Assembly: GCF_003670295.1 (NCBI RefSeq)
Contig: NZ_QXJG01000001.1
Location: forward strand, 1 to 64,000
Length of the DNA: 64,000 nucleotides
Direction of reading: 5' to 3'
Source of the DNA: Helicobacter burdigaliensis
GTDB taxonomy: Bacteria > Campylobacterota > Campylobacteria > Campylobacterales > Helicobacteraceae
Below are positions 7,652 to 15,909 of this stretch, piece by piece; position 1 is the first letter of the stretch; every line of letters begins with the position of its first letter. Under the pieces are notes generated by a model, which ran no database searches, was not told where the DNA came from, and worked only from the letters and a program-made list of their open reading frames with translations. A program made the position numbers and the translations under genes.

Positions 7652-9661
7652 ATGCTTCCATTTTTAGAGTTATCAAATAATATTCAAGAGAGTAAAAATA
7701 ATAAAATTTCAAAAAATTCTCCTTTAGAAATTCAAGAGGAAAAATCAGATTTTGGAGAATTTTTAAATAACTTTTTATCTTTATCTAAAGAGGATAAGGA
7801 AAAAGAAATAAAAAATTTTAAAACAGATTCTAAAGAAAATTTATTAAATCCCAAAAATAAAGAAAAGCAAGAAGGTTTTTTGCAGACTTTAGAGGATAAA
7901 TATAATTTGTTGGATAATTTTAAATCAAAAAATACAAAAGAAAATTTAGAAGAACTTAAAAATATAAAAAATATCCCACAAAAAGAAATGGAAATAAAAA
8001 CAGATAAAAAAGAAATTAACACAAGAGATTTAAAACTAGAAGCACAAAGCTTCCAGAAAAAGACAAAAACTTTAAAAGATGTGGTAGAAGTCGCTAAGGA
8101 GTTAAAATTAAATCTTAAACAAATTGTATTAGAAAATAAGCAAGCACAAAATTCTAAGGAAATTCCTAATATTAGCGAGAAATTTTTTGTAAATACCAAA
8201 AAAGAAGATAATAAAACAACAAATGTTTTTAATCAGATTTTGCAAGATAAAGATCTGATTAAAGAGGCTAAAGAAAACAAAAAAGAAACCAAAACAAACA
8301 AACAATCACAAGAGATTCTAATAAATAAAGAAATTTCAAAGAAGCAAGATATAAAAGATATAAAAGAAAAGTTAAATATAAATGTAGCAGAACAAAAAGA
8401 GAGTAAAATAGAAACTAAAAAGGAAGCCAAAGAAGAAGCACAAAAAGTAGAGGATAAAAATTTTAAAGATATAAATAATATTAAAGAAAAAGATAAAAAT
8501 ATATTAGAAACTAAAGAGATTAAGATTTCACAAGAAAATCCTAAAGAAAGCAAAGAGCTAAATAATCCTTTGCAAAAAGAGGTTAAAAATAAAGAAGCCC
8601 AAGATACAAAAGAAGACAAAAAGGGTAAAGATACACAAAAACAGATAAAAACAAGCGAACTTCAAACAGATATGATAAAAGATAATGTATCTAAAGAAAG
8701 CAAGATTCAAGAGCCAAATTATAAAGATCAAAAGATAAAAAATGAAGAGGTTTTAAAAGAAGGCTTTAATAAAGAGCAAGAAAATATTAAAAAACCAGAG
8801 ATTTTAAAAGAGGCATTGACAAAAGAAGTCCAAAAGGAAGTTTCTAAAGAGGTCCAAAAAGAAGTAAGTGTAGCCCATAAAAAAGAGGAAAAACAGACTA
8901 GAGAAGTAGCACAAGATAAAAAAGCTACTAAAGATAAATATAAGCAAGGTGATTTATTTGCAACGCTTCAAGATTCTAACCCACAAGAAGTTAAAAATAT
9001 AAATTCTAAACAAGAAGAGCAAAGAGCAGGGGAAGTGGAATTTTTAAATAATCTTTTACGCACAAATTCTACAAAAGATAAAGTATATACCAAAGAAACA
9101 CAAGAGATTATGCAAACTAAAGAAAAGGAAAAAGAGAAAGAGAAAAATGAAGTCCTAAATGCTAGTTTTCAAACCCAAATTCAAAGAGAGCGCGTTTCTA
9201 TAACACAAACTTTTAGTTATTTTAGCACAAATTTAAAAGATGTAATTGTAAATTATCGCCCTCCAGTAACTAAGCTTACCTTGGAGCTTAATCCTCAAAA
9301 TTTAGGAAGTGTGGAGCTAACGCTTATTAAGCGTGGAGATAATATTCATATTCAAATAGGTTCTAATCCACAAGCCTTGCAACTTTTTATGCAACATAAA
9401 GAAGAGTTTAAAAAAGAGCTTAGCAATATGGGCTTTAATGATATTACAATGGATTTTAAAGATATTCAAGGAAAGAGCTTAGAGCTTGATTTTGGTGGCA
9501 ATGGGGGAGGAAATTTTGGCAATAATAGCCATGGAAATAATAATCCTCAAAGTCAAGATTCAAAAAAGTGGAACGAAAATGGCTTATCAGCTTACAAAGA
9601 AGCTAAAGAAGTGCAAAATGAAATTGCACGATTAGAGCTTAGTTTTTCATATTACGCCTAA
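7652..9661 (+). CDS. fliK: Flagellar hook-length control protein FliK
   Basis: FliK is secreted through the flagellar export gate and acts as the ruler that stops hook growth and switches export to filament proteins. At 669 residues it is long. Residues 1 to about 520 are low-complexity, dominated by Lys, Glu, Asn and Gln, with short internal repeats such as KEVQKEVS and an EKEKEKEK run. The conserved C-terminal Flg_hook domain lies at about 540-615 and includes RPPVTKLTLELNPQNLGSVE followed by an acidic/amphipathic helix. It is the first gene behind the sigma-54 promoter, and flgD begins 10 bases after it with its ribosome site touching the fliK stop. The weakly constrained ruler region is normal for the family. 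Identity is based on the C-terminal domain and position. Confidence 0.9.
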   Translation: MLPFLELSNNIQESKNNKISKNSPLEIQEEKSDFGEFLNNFLSLSKEDKEKEIKNFKTDSKENLLNPKNKEKQEGFLQTLEDKYNLLDNFKSKNTKENLEELKNIKNIPQKEMEIKTDKKEINTRDLKLEAQSFQKKTKTLKDVVEVAKELKLNLKQIVLENKQAQNSKEIPNISEKFFVNTKKEDNKTTNVFNQILQDKDLIKEAKENKKETKTNKQSQEILINKEISKKQDIKDIKEKLNINVAEQKESKIETKKEAKEEAQKVEDKNFKDINNIKEKDKNILETKEIKISQENPKESKELNNPLQKEVKNKEAQDTKEDKKGKDTQKQIKTSELQTDMIKDNVSKESKIQEPNYKDQKIKNEEVLKEGFNKEQENIKKPEILKEALTKEVQKEVSKEVQKEVSVAHKKEEKQTREVAQDKKATKDKYKQGDLFATLQDSNPQEVKNINSKQEEQRAGEVEFLNNLLRTNSTKDKVYTKETQEIMQTKEKEKEKEKNEVLNASFQTQIQRERVSITQTFSYFSTNLKDVIVNYRPPVTKLTLELNPQNLGSVELTLIKRGDNIHIQIGSNPQALQLFMQHKEEFKKELSNMGFNDITMDFKDIQGKSLELDFGGNGGGNFGNNSHGNNNPQSQDSKKWNENGLSAYKEAKEVQNEIARLELSFSYYA

Positions 9662-9671
9662 GGAGTAGAAA

Positions 9672-10961
9672 ATGACAGTATCAGGTTTTAACAATTATAT
9701 GAGCTATTCATCATTTGCTTCTGCAAGAAGTGCAGCAAATCCAGAAAATCCTCATAGAATTACAACTCTTGCAGATGAGGAAAATAGTGGAGATGGTAAT
9801 ACAGGCGATGGTGGCACAGGTGGCGTAGGCGATGGCGGAGATACAGGGAATGGCGATGGTGGCACAGGTGGCGTAGGCGATGGCGGAGATACAGGGAATG
9901 GAGGAGATAATAATACAGGCGATGGCGGAAATGGGGGAGATTCTGGCAACGGAGGTGATTCAGGTAGTGGGGGCGATAATGGTAATGGCGATGGTGGAGA
10001 TAGCGGAAATGGTGGCGATAATGGAAACGGTGGTAATGGCGGAAATGGTGGCGATAATGGTGATGGTGATGGAGGAAGTGGATTCCCAGGAGATAAGCCA
10101 ATTGTTCCAGATGAAGATGAAGATAATAATGGCTTAGGAACAGAAGCATTTATGCGTTTGTTTTTGGAGCAATTAAAAAATCAAGATCCAACTGCTCCTA
10201 TGGAAACACAAGAGATTCTAACTCAAACAGCGCAATTAACGCAAGTAGAAGCACAAATGCAAATGAAAAAAGCTATGGAAGAGATGACAGAAACTATGGC
10301 TTCTATGCAAGAAACTAATAAAGCTACTATTGAAGCACAAGAAAAGCTTGTAGAAGCACAAGAAAAAATGCTTGAAACTATGGGAGTTTTAGCGGGTGCG
10401 ATTCAAGATAGCTCCATTTTGGGTGGATATAATACAGTGGGTATGATAGGAAATATCGCTGAAACTCCATTTACTGCCTTAAAGGTGGAGAAAAATGAAT
10501 CAATTAAGTTTGATCTTTATTTTGATGAGCCTATTGATCCTAGCAAAGGTTCTCCAAAAATTACAATCACTGATAAAGATAATAATGTAATTAGAGAGAT
10601 TGACTTAGCAGAAAAAGATGAAGATGGTAATTATAAATACTTAAATAAAGAGGGCTATATTGAGTTTGAATGGGATACAAGAGATAATAAAGGAAATTAT
10701 GTAGGTAAGGGCGATTATACAGTTAGAGCAGAGTATAATCTAGATCCTGAAACAAATAAATACAAAGAAACCCAACTTGGAAGAGGCGAGGTGCAAAGTA
10801 TTTTATTTGAAGGGGGCGTGCCTTATGTGAAATTAGGGGATAATCTAACTGTTCCAATTATCTATGTAACTTCTTATTATAAAAAGACAGGCGAGGGGAT
10901 AGATTTACCTGATCTTCCAGATCCCGATGATAAACCAGAAGAAAAAAGGAGGGCATCATAA
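9672..10961 (+). CDS. flgD: Flagellar hook capping/scaffold protein FlgD with a Gly/Asp-rich linker
   Basis: FlgD caps the growing hook rod tip and guides FlgE assembly. The conserved N-terminal FlgD region ([19 protein letters not shown], then [19 protein letters not shown]) is at about 155-198. A coiled stretch of Met, Glu and Lys follows, and a FlgD Ig-like region lies at about 265-415. Unusually, about 110 residues of Gly, Asp and Asn low-complexity sequence (roughly 35-145) sit before the core, giving 429 residues where relatives usually have 220-300. The DNA there contains a perfect 48-bp tandem duplication. It follows AGGAG and overlaps flgE through TAATG. The FlgD call is sure; the role of the linker is unknown. 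Confidence 0.92.
   Translation: MTVSGFNNYMSYSSFASARSAANPENPHRITTLADEENSGDGNTGDGGTGGVGDGGDTGNGDGGTGGVGDGGDTGNGGDNNTGDGGNGGDSGNGGDSGSGGDNGNGDGGDSGNGGDNGNGGNGGNGGDNGDGDGGSGFPGDKPIVPDEDEDNNGLGTEAFMRLFLEQLKNQDPTAPMETQEILTQTAQLTQVEAQMQMKKAMEEMTETMASMQETNKATIEAQEKLVEAQEKMLETMGVLAGAIQDSSILGGYNTVGMIGNIAETPFTALKVEKNESIKFDLYFDEPIDPSKGSPKITITDKDNNVIREIDLAEKDEDGNYKYLNKEGYIEFEWDTRDNKGNYVGKGDYTVRAEYNLDPETNKYKETQLGRGEVQSILFEGGVPYVKLGDNLTVPIIYVTSYYKKTGEGIDLPDLPDPDDKPEEKRRAS
9804..9899 (+). repeat. Perfect 48-bp tandem duplication inside flgD
   Basis: Bases 9804-9851 and 9852-9899 are identical and in frame, each encoding [16 protein letters not shown]. Degenerate Gly-rich units continue to about 10080. The stretch is G-rich in an AT-rich genome and is a natural site for slipped-strand gain or loss of 16-residue units without frameshift. 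Confidence 0.95.
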
Positions 10962-13261
10962 TGGTTGGCTCACTTTATAGTGGAATAAGCGGGATTAAAA
11001 CCCATCAATTTGGAATTGATGTAACCTCTAATAACATTGCAAATGTAAATACAACAGGATATAGGGCAAATAGTGCAGAGTTTAAAAGCCTTTTTGCAAC
11101 AGGATTAGATTATATTAATTCTAATTCCCCAATTTCTAATGATTATAATTTTGGTGTAACGGTGGGTTCTAATGCGATTAATTCTAATGATGGAACTTAT
11201 GTAAAAGCAGATGGGCAGTTTAATGTAGCTTATAGCGGAAGAGGTTGGTTTGTAGTAGGGACAAATCCTAATGGGCAATTTGATATTAAAAATCCAAATT
11301 ATCAAAACCAACAAAATTATTTTACACGTGATGGTTCTTTTAGTCTTGATGGAGATGGGTATTTAGTGAATTCTAGTGGTTATTATATGTATGGGATTAA
11401 TTTAGGCAAGATTGCTCCAGATGGCACACTAACAGGAACAAATAATTTAGAGCAAGATTATGCAAATCTTGGGGGTTCTGTGCTTAAACCCATTCAAATT
11501 CCCAAAGATTTAAAATATGCACCTACACTCACAACAGAAGTAAATGTTTCTGTGAATCTAAATCGCACCCAAAATGGCAAAGGCATTAGCGATATGTTTA
11601 AAAAGCCTGATGGAACTTTTGATAGAGATAAATTTTTAGCACAAGATTTTAATGCGTTAATGGATGCAAGTGGCAAACCACTTGATGCAAGAAATTATAA
11701 AGATATTACCTTTAGTATAGAAAAAAATGGAGTGAAGAAAGATTATACTTTTACTTATGGGGGTAAAGGTGAAAATGGGTTTAAAAGCGTAGGAGAATTT
11801 ATAGATTTAGTTAAAAAGCAAACCGGATTAGATGTGAATTTACGCTTAGATAGCGAGGGTAATCCACAAGATTGTTCGCTTTATATTAGTAATTATGGAA
11901 TGCAAGATATAAAAATAGATGTAAAGGGAAAGTTAGCAGATAAGCTAGGCTTGAGTGGGAATGGATTAGAGCTTGATTCCCCTATGAATCATCTATTAAA
12001 GAATTTTGAAGCAAATACAGAGTATGAAGAGGGCGATTATATTAAGTATAATGGCTTAATCTATCAAAAAAATGGCACAGGCAATGGAGGAGAAAGCCCT
12101 ATCAATAATGAGGGTTGGACGCTTGTGGATACAAGTAGAGTAAATGACTATGAGAGTGGTAAAGTAGAAGATTATAAAGAGGGAGATTTTATCACTTATG
12201 AAGGCAAGGTTTATAGACGCACAAATGAAGAAATCTCCATGATACCAAACCCTGATAATCCTGATGAGATGATACCAGCTCCTCCTAGTGAAGCACAAAA
12301 AGGTTGGGAAGAAATTGCCGATGAGGTAAATGGAAGTATCCCAGAATTTGAGGCAGGAACTACTTATGATACAGATGATTTGGTAAGCTTTAATGGTGTG
12401 CTTTATCAAAGAGTGGGTGGATCTAGCACACAAAGCCCTGCTGAAGATAAAGAGGGTTGGCAGGTTGTGAGTGCAGATGCACTAAGCACTACACAGCTCA
12501 ATGTGCCAACTTATGAAACAAATATTGAAGTATTTAGCGAGAGTGGGGAAAAATTTATCTTAAAATCTCAATATATTCTAGTAGAGCAAGGAGATAGCAC
12601 AGCAAATCCACCTATTAATGAGCGTTGGGAAGTAAGAACAGCGATTTATGATTCTCAAGGTAAAGTAATGGTGAGTGATGAACCAGTGGTTAATGAGCTT
12701 AGTTTTAATCCTGATGGAACTCCAATAGGAGAGCCTTTTGATGTGCCTTTTAATGGAGGAAATATTCGCGTAGATTTAACCCAAAGTGCAGATGGTAAAA
12801 CTTCTAGTAATTTTGCCTATACAGATTCTGCACTAAAATCTGTCAATCAAGATGGAACAGAAGCGGGAATTATGAGGGATATTACTATTACAGATGATGG
12901 GATTATTTTAGTAAATTTTACAAATGGCAAGACAGAGCCTATCGGTAGATTTGGGATTGCTGCGTTTGTCAATGATCAAGGATTAAGCAAAATTGGTGGA
13001 AACCTTTTTGAAATGAATGTAAGAACGATTAATGGACAAACTGCAGTAGTAAGTGGTCCTCCTCTTATGGCTTGGGAAGAGGGAGGCACAGCAAATTTAA
13101 AATATGGAATTGTGCTCGATGGAATGCTAGAAACAAGTAATGTAGATACAGGGACAGCACTAACGGATTTGATTGTGTATCAAAGGGGTTATCAAATGAG
13201 TGCAAAATCCATTACAACTGCAGATCAACTTATGCAAGAAGCCATAGGACTTAAAAAGTAA
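10961..13261 (+). CDS. flgE: Flagellar hook protein FlgE with CBM-like insert
   Basis: FlgE polymerises into the universal joint between the flagellar rod and filament. The N terminus (LYSGISGIKTHQFGIDVTSN, then NIANVNTTGYR) and C terminus (GMLETSNVDTGTALTDLIVY, then QRGYQMSAKSITTADQLMQ) form the conserved coiled-coil D0 parts. The middle contains the DGSFSLDGDGYLVNSSGYYM strand typical of FlgE. Residues about 349-503 contain three repeats of a Y-GD-Y-G-Y-P-GW pattern resembling type 5/12 carbohydrate-binding modules. At 766 residues it is longer than the roughly 600-720 I know for Helicobacter relatives. It is third in the sigma-54 operon with fliK and flgD, the same order as in Helicobacter pylori. 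Hook identity is firm; binding by the insert is inference. Confidence 0.93.
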   Translation: MVGSLYSGISGIKTHQFGIDVTSNNIANVNTTGYRANSAEFKSLFATGLDYINSNSPISNDYNFGVTVGSNAINSNDGTYVKADGQFNVAYSGRGWFVVGTNPNGQFDIKNPNYQNQQNYFTRDGSFSLDGDGYLVNSSGYYMYGINLGKIAPDGTLTGTNNLEQDYANLGGSVLKPIQIPKDLKYAPTLTTEVNVSVNLNRTQNGKGISDMFKKPDGTFDRDKFLAQDFNALMDASGKPLDARNYKDITFSIEKNGVKKDYTFTYGGKGENGFKSVGEFIDLVKKQTGLDVNLRLDSEGNPQDCSLYISNYGMQDIKIDVKGKLADKLGLSGNGLELDSPMNHLLKNFEANTEYEEGDYIKYNGLIYQKNGTGNGGESPINNEGWTLVDTSRVNDYESGKVEDYKEGDFITYEGKVYRRTNEEISMIPNPDNPDEMIPAPPSEAQKGWEEIADEVNGSIPEFEAGTTYDTDDLVSFNGVLYQRVGGSSTQSPAEDKEGWQVVSADALSTTQLNVPTYETNIEVFSESGEKFILKSQYILVEQGDSTANPPINERWEVRTAIYDSQGKVMVSDEPVVNELSFNPDGTPIGEPFDVPFNGGNIRVDLTQSADGKTSSNFAYTDSALKSVNQDGTEAGIMRDITITDDGIILVNFTNGKTEPIGRFGIAAFVNDQGLSKIGGNLFEMNVRTINGQTAVVSGPPLMAWEEGGTANLKYGIVLDGMLETSNVDTGTALTDLIVYQRGYQMSAKSITTADQLMQEAIGLKK
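12005..12469 (+). repeat. Three tandem CBM5/12-like protein repeats encoded in flgE
   Basis: Residues about 349-390, 396-452 and 461-503 of FlgE share the order Y-x-x-G/D-D-x-(I/V)-x-(Y/F)-x-G-x-x-Y, a variable loop with Pro, and a closing GW followed by hydrophobic residues. Examples are YEEGDYIKYNGLIYQ, YKEGDFITYEGKVYR and YDTDDLVSFNGVLYQ. This is the skeleton of chitin/cellulose-binding modules of family 5/12. The tandem aromatic WW pair of true chitin binders is missing, so ligand binding is uncertain. Confidence 0.65.
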
Positions 13262-13312
13262 TTTTAAGTTTTTGGCTTTATAGACTTTAAGGAAGTAAAA
13301 CGATATTTAGCA

Positions 13313-14214
13313 TTAAAGTTTTTTTAGAGCTTTAATGTAGGATAAAATATTTTGTTGATAATTTGTGCTTTGAAAGTTTGTAGTGCAAATGATAAAGCAA
13401 TAAGTCTTATAAAAAAGCTTTTCTAAGGATTTAGAAGAGTTTTTTATATGTTTTAAGGAATGTGTTTGGTAGCTTTTTTTAAACATCTTCATTTCATCTT
13501 GTGAGAGAAAATTCAAAAGATTTGTTTTTTCTTTTCCAAGAAAGGTTGTAAATCCATAAATAAGCCCTATTTTAAAGCTAAGAATATTAAGAAGTGCCTC
13601 ACGCATAGAAGATAAAAGATGGTTTGCTAAAATAAATTGTTTTCTTAAAAGTGCTTTGTGTAAATTTGCAAGAGTGAAATAAAATTCATTGCAAATATCT
13701 TCAAAACTTGTTTGGGTAAGTGTGGCGATACTAAAGGGGGATTTTTTATGGTTTTGCATAAAGATGTTAAATCTATCAAAAAAGGCTTTTCTTAAAGGTT
13801 CTAGTTTATAGTAAAGTTCTAAGTCTTCTAAAGGGATAATTTTCAAATCAAGTCGCATTCCATTTTCAAAAAGCATAAGGAAGCTTACCCAATTTTTTGG
13901 TAAATCAGGAGGATAAAATTCCATAGATTCTGGAAGTTGTGTGAAGATAATCTTTCCAAAATGTTGCTTTGTAAATTTTAAAATCTTATGGGGTATTTTT
14001 GCTTTTTTAATATTGCTTTTTCTTTTTATTTCTAAAAATTCATACATAGAATCTAAAGGTAAAAATAAAGATATATCATAATCTTGATATTTATCTTTAC
14101 TTTTGGATTTACTCTTGAACCTTCTAAAACTCCAAGAGCAATTTTTTTATTTTTAGATATAAAGTCATTAAAAAGTTTTAAGAAAGTATTTGGAGGATTC
14201 AGCATATTTTTCAT
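13313..14214 (-). pseudogene. Frameshifted aminoglycoside 6-adenylyltransferase (ANT(6)/AadK family)
   Basis: Two frames together rebuild an ANT(6)-type enzyme, which adenylates streptomycin. The upstream part starts with ATG at 14214 and runs through LGVLEGSRVNP, the nucleotidyltransferase G-S motif. The downstream frame continues SKDKYQDYDISLFLPLDSM with the catalytic DxD. It then shows ESMEFYPPDLP, SFLMLFENGMRLDLKIIPLE and SFKIGLIYGFTTFLGKE, all typical of the family. The frames change at an A4 run where A5 would restore a continuous frame. The 902-bp span is one base short of 903, giving about 300 codons, the family's usual length. The break lies between the two halves of the active site, so the product should be dead. 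It could be a real pseudogene or a sequencing error. It is convergent with flgE. Confidence 0.8.
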
Positions 14215-14282
14215 AATTTTTCTTTGCTAAAAAGGAAATTTTGTTATTATTTTATCAGAAAATTTTGAATCTAGGAGAGTTT

Positions 14283-14687
14283 ATGGCATTTACAATTATT
14301 GATGTAGAGAGGCAAACAGGAATTTCTTCGCATACTATAAGATTTTGGGCCAAAAAGGAGCTTTTTCCTTTTGTGAGTAAAGATAAAAATGGAGTGAAGT
14401 ATTTTAGCAAAAAAGACATTGCTTGGGTGGAATGGGTGGCGTGTTTAAGATCTACTGGAATGAGCTTAGAAGATATTAAAGAGTATGTATATCTTTTCCC
14501 ACGAGGCATTAAAACAGCACCGCGTCGTAAGGAGTTATTAGAAAAACAATATAAAAAGGTGCAAGAAGATATTAAAAATCTTCAGCAAATGCAAGAGAAA
14601 CTAAAATATAAGCTAGAAATCTATGAAGAGATGATAGAGAGTGGGATAGATTTACTTAATCCACAAAGTGAAGATTATAGAGGATAA
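14283..14687 (+). CDS. MerR-family transcriptional regulator
   Basis: The 134-residue protein has the MerR winged helix at the N terminus (IIDVERQTGISSHTIRFWAK, residues 5-24) and a long coiled-coil dimerisation helix at about 80-120. The effector region is short and has no cysteine cluster, so a metal-sensing role is not supported. The ATG at 14283 is chosen because AGGAG precedes it; an in-frame upstream start has no ribosome site. It is divergent from the ANT(6) relic and six bases ahead of the methyltransferase gene, so the pair is probably co-transcribed and perhaps autoregulated. The inducer is unknown. Confidence 0.85.
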   Translation: MAFTIIDVERQTGISSHTIRFWAKKELFPFVSKDKNGVKYFSKKDIAWVEWVACLRSTGMSLEDIKEYVYLFPRGIKTAPRRKELLEKQYKKVQEDIKNLQQMQEKLKYKLEIYEEMIESGIDLLNPQSEDYRG

Positions 14688-14693
14688 TTTATT

Positions 14694-15455
14694 ATGCAAT
14701 GGAGTGCTAAGCAATATTTAAAATTTGAAAAAGAACGTAATATAGCAATTTTTGATTTAGTGGATAAAATTAAAAACCAAAGTAATGTTAATAATATTTT
14801 GGATTTAGGTTGTGGTCCTGCAAATAGCACACAAATTTTGCAAGAGACTTTTATAAATGCGAAGATTCTAGGCATTGATAATTCTTTAGATATGCTTCAA
14901 AAAGCAAAAAGTAAAAATCTTAAAAATTGTAATTTTTTACAATGTGATGTAAATTGCGAACTTTTAGAGATAAAAGAAAAATTTGATTTGGTGTTTGCTA
15001 ACGCAAGCATTCACTGGATAGAAAATCAAAATAAGCTTTTTAAAGAAGTTTTTGAGCTTTTAAATGAAAATGGAATTTTTGCAGTGCAACTTCCTTTGGG
15101 TAAAAGCTCAATCTTTCATCAAAACTTAGCAAAACTTGCACAAAAATACGGCTTAGATTCTAGGGTATTTTATGCTTTAGAAGCGTATGAGTATTATGAT
15201 ATTTTACAAAATTATTTTAAAGAAATACAGATTTGGCAAAGCACTTATTATCATATTTTATCTAGTTTAGATGAGGTGATTGAATGGTATAAAGGTTCTG
15301 GGCTTCGTCCCTACTTAGAAAAACTTGATGAAAATTTACATGCTAAATTTATAGAAGAGTTAAAAACAACACTCGCACCCTTTTTTCCATTGCAAAAAGA
15401 TAATAGTGTGCTTTTGCCTATGTCAAGATTATTTTTTATAGCGTTTAAGACTTAA
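14694..15455 (+). CDS. tam: SAM-dependent methyltransferase, probable trans-aconitate 2-methyltransferase
   Basis: The start WSAKQYLKFEKERN matches the Tam-specific N terminus, and the class I SAM-binding motif ILDLGCGPANST lies at 35-46. The acidic ribose-binding residue in LGIDNS and NASIHWIENQ, a Tam signature, follow. Tam methylates trans-aconitate, a spontaneous inhibitory by-product of the citrate cycle, in the cytoplasm. At 253 residues it has family length. It follows the MerR gene by six bases and overlaps the convergent HxlR gene by 11 bases. Other small-acid methyltransferases share this fold, so the substrate is likely but not proven. Confidence 0.75.
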   Translation: MQWSAKQYLKFEKERNIAIFDLVDKIKNQSNVNNILDLGCGPANSTQILQETFINAKILGIDNSLDMLQKAKSKNLKNCNFLQCDVNCELLEIKEKFDLVFANASIHWIENQNKLFKEVFELLNENGIFAVQLPLGKSSIFHQNLAKLAQKYGLDSRVFYALEAYEYYDILQNYFKEIQIWQSTYYHILSSLDEVIEWYKGSGLRPYLEKLDENLHAKFIEELKTTLAPFFPLQKDNSVLLPMSRLFFIAFKT

Positions 15456-15783
15456 GTTTATACTCCTCGCCCCAATCGCACATTGCTTGTAAAATGGGAA
15501 TAAAGCTTTTTCCTTTAGATGATAGGCTATATTCTACTTTTGGTGGGATTTGGGGATATTCTTTGCGAATGATAAGCCCATCACTCTCTAGCTCACGCAA
15601 AATATTTGTTAAGGTTTTAAACGATATGGGAGAGAGGATTCTATTTAGCTCATTATAACGCACGATAGAATCTTTATAAAGGCAGTAAAGTACACTTAAT
15701 TTATATTTTCCTGAAATTAAATTTAAAGTATAATTAAAACCGCATTCTTGATAATTACAGCTTGAATTTTTTGTATTTTGCAT
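15445..15783 (-). CDS. HxlR-family transcriptional regulator
   Basis: The 112-residue protein is a winged-helix HxlR regulator (LISGKYKLSVLYCLYK, then YNELNRILSPISFKTLTN and LESDGLIIRKEYPQIPPKVE). Cysteines at 9, 14 and 34 are placed where redox or quinone sensors of this family such as YodB and HypR use Cys. It is divergent from an aldo-keto reductase/acetyltransferase/MdaB operon, whose products detoxify reactive carbonyls and quinones, so it most likely represses that operon. A TACT-N7-AGTA site lies in the shared intergenic region. Family is sure; the ligand is inferred. Confidence 0.88.
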   Translation of the reverse strand: MQNTKNSSCNYQECGFNYTLNLISGKYKLSVLYCLYKDSIVRYNELNRILSPISFKTLTNILRELESDGLIIRKEYPQIPPKVEYSLSSKGKSFIPILQAMCDWGEEYKLKS

Positions 15784-15815
15784 ATTATTTTCCTTGTATT
15801 TTTATATTTATACTT

Positions 15816-15830
15816 TACTTTTGGATAGTA
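15816..15830. promoter_or_regulatory. Candidate HxlR operator
   Basis: TACT-N7-AGTA (15816-15819 and 15827-15830) resembles YodB/HxlR operators. It overlaps the likely -10 region of the minus-strand regulator gene (TATAAA on the minus strand) and lies 20 bases upstream of the plus-strand -35 box. The assignment rests on pattern and position only. Confidence 0.4.
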
Positions 15831-15849
15831 TCTTACTTTATTTTACGTA

Positions 15850-15878
15850 TTGACATTATTTATCCTATAAATTAAAAT
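15850..15878 (+). promoter_or_regulatory. Sigma-70 promoter of the aldo-keto reductase operon
   Basis: TTGACA (15850-15855) and TAAAAT (15873-15878) are separated by exactly 17 bases. A start near 15885 gives a 25-base leader with AAGGA ahead of the ATG at 15910. It is one of the strongest-looking promoters in the window, as expected for a gene held down by a repressor. Confidence 0.75.
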
Positions 15879-15909
15879 TCTAGCACAAATTTAATAAATA
15901 AGGATTCTT

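Noticed and set aside
9804-10080. Repeats in flgD considered as a CRISPR array
   Set aside because: The units are contiguous and in frame, without spacers, and no cas gene is present.
9752-10149. Long Pro-, His- and Met-rich frames on both strands opposite and beside flgD
   Set aside because: They are alternative readings of the Gly/Asp repeat DNA. They lack ribosome sites, and the real frame joins a clear FlgD core.
13311-13337. CATTAAAG/CTTTAATG inverted repeat as terminator between flgE and the ANT(6) relic
   Set aside because: Arms are only eight A/T-rich pairs with an 11-base loop and no T tract after either arm; too weak to list.
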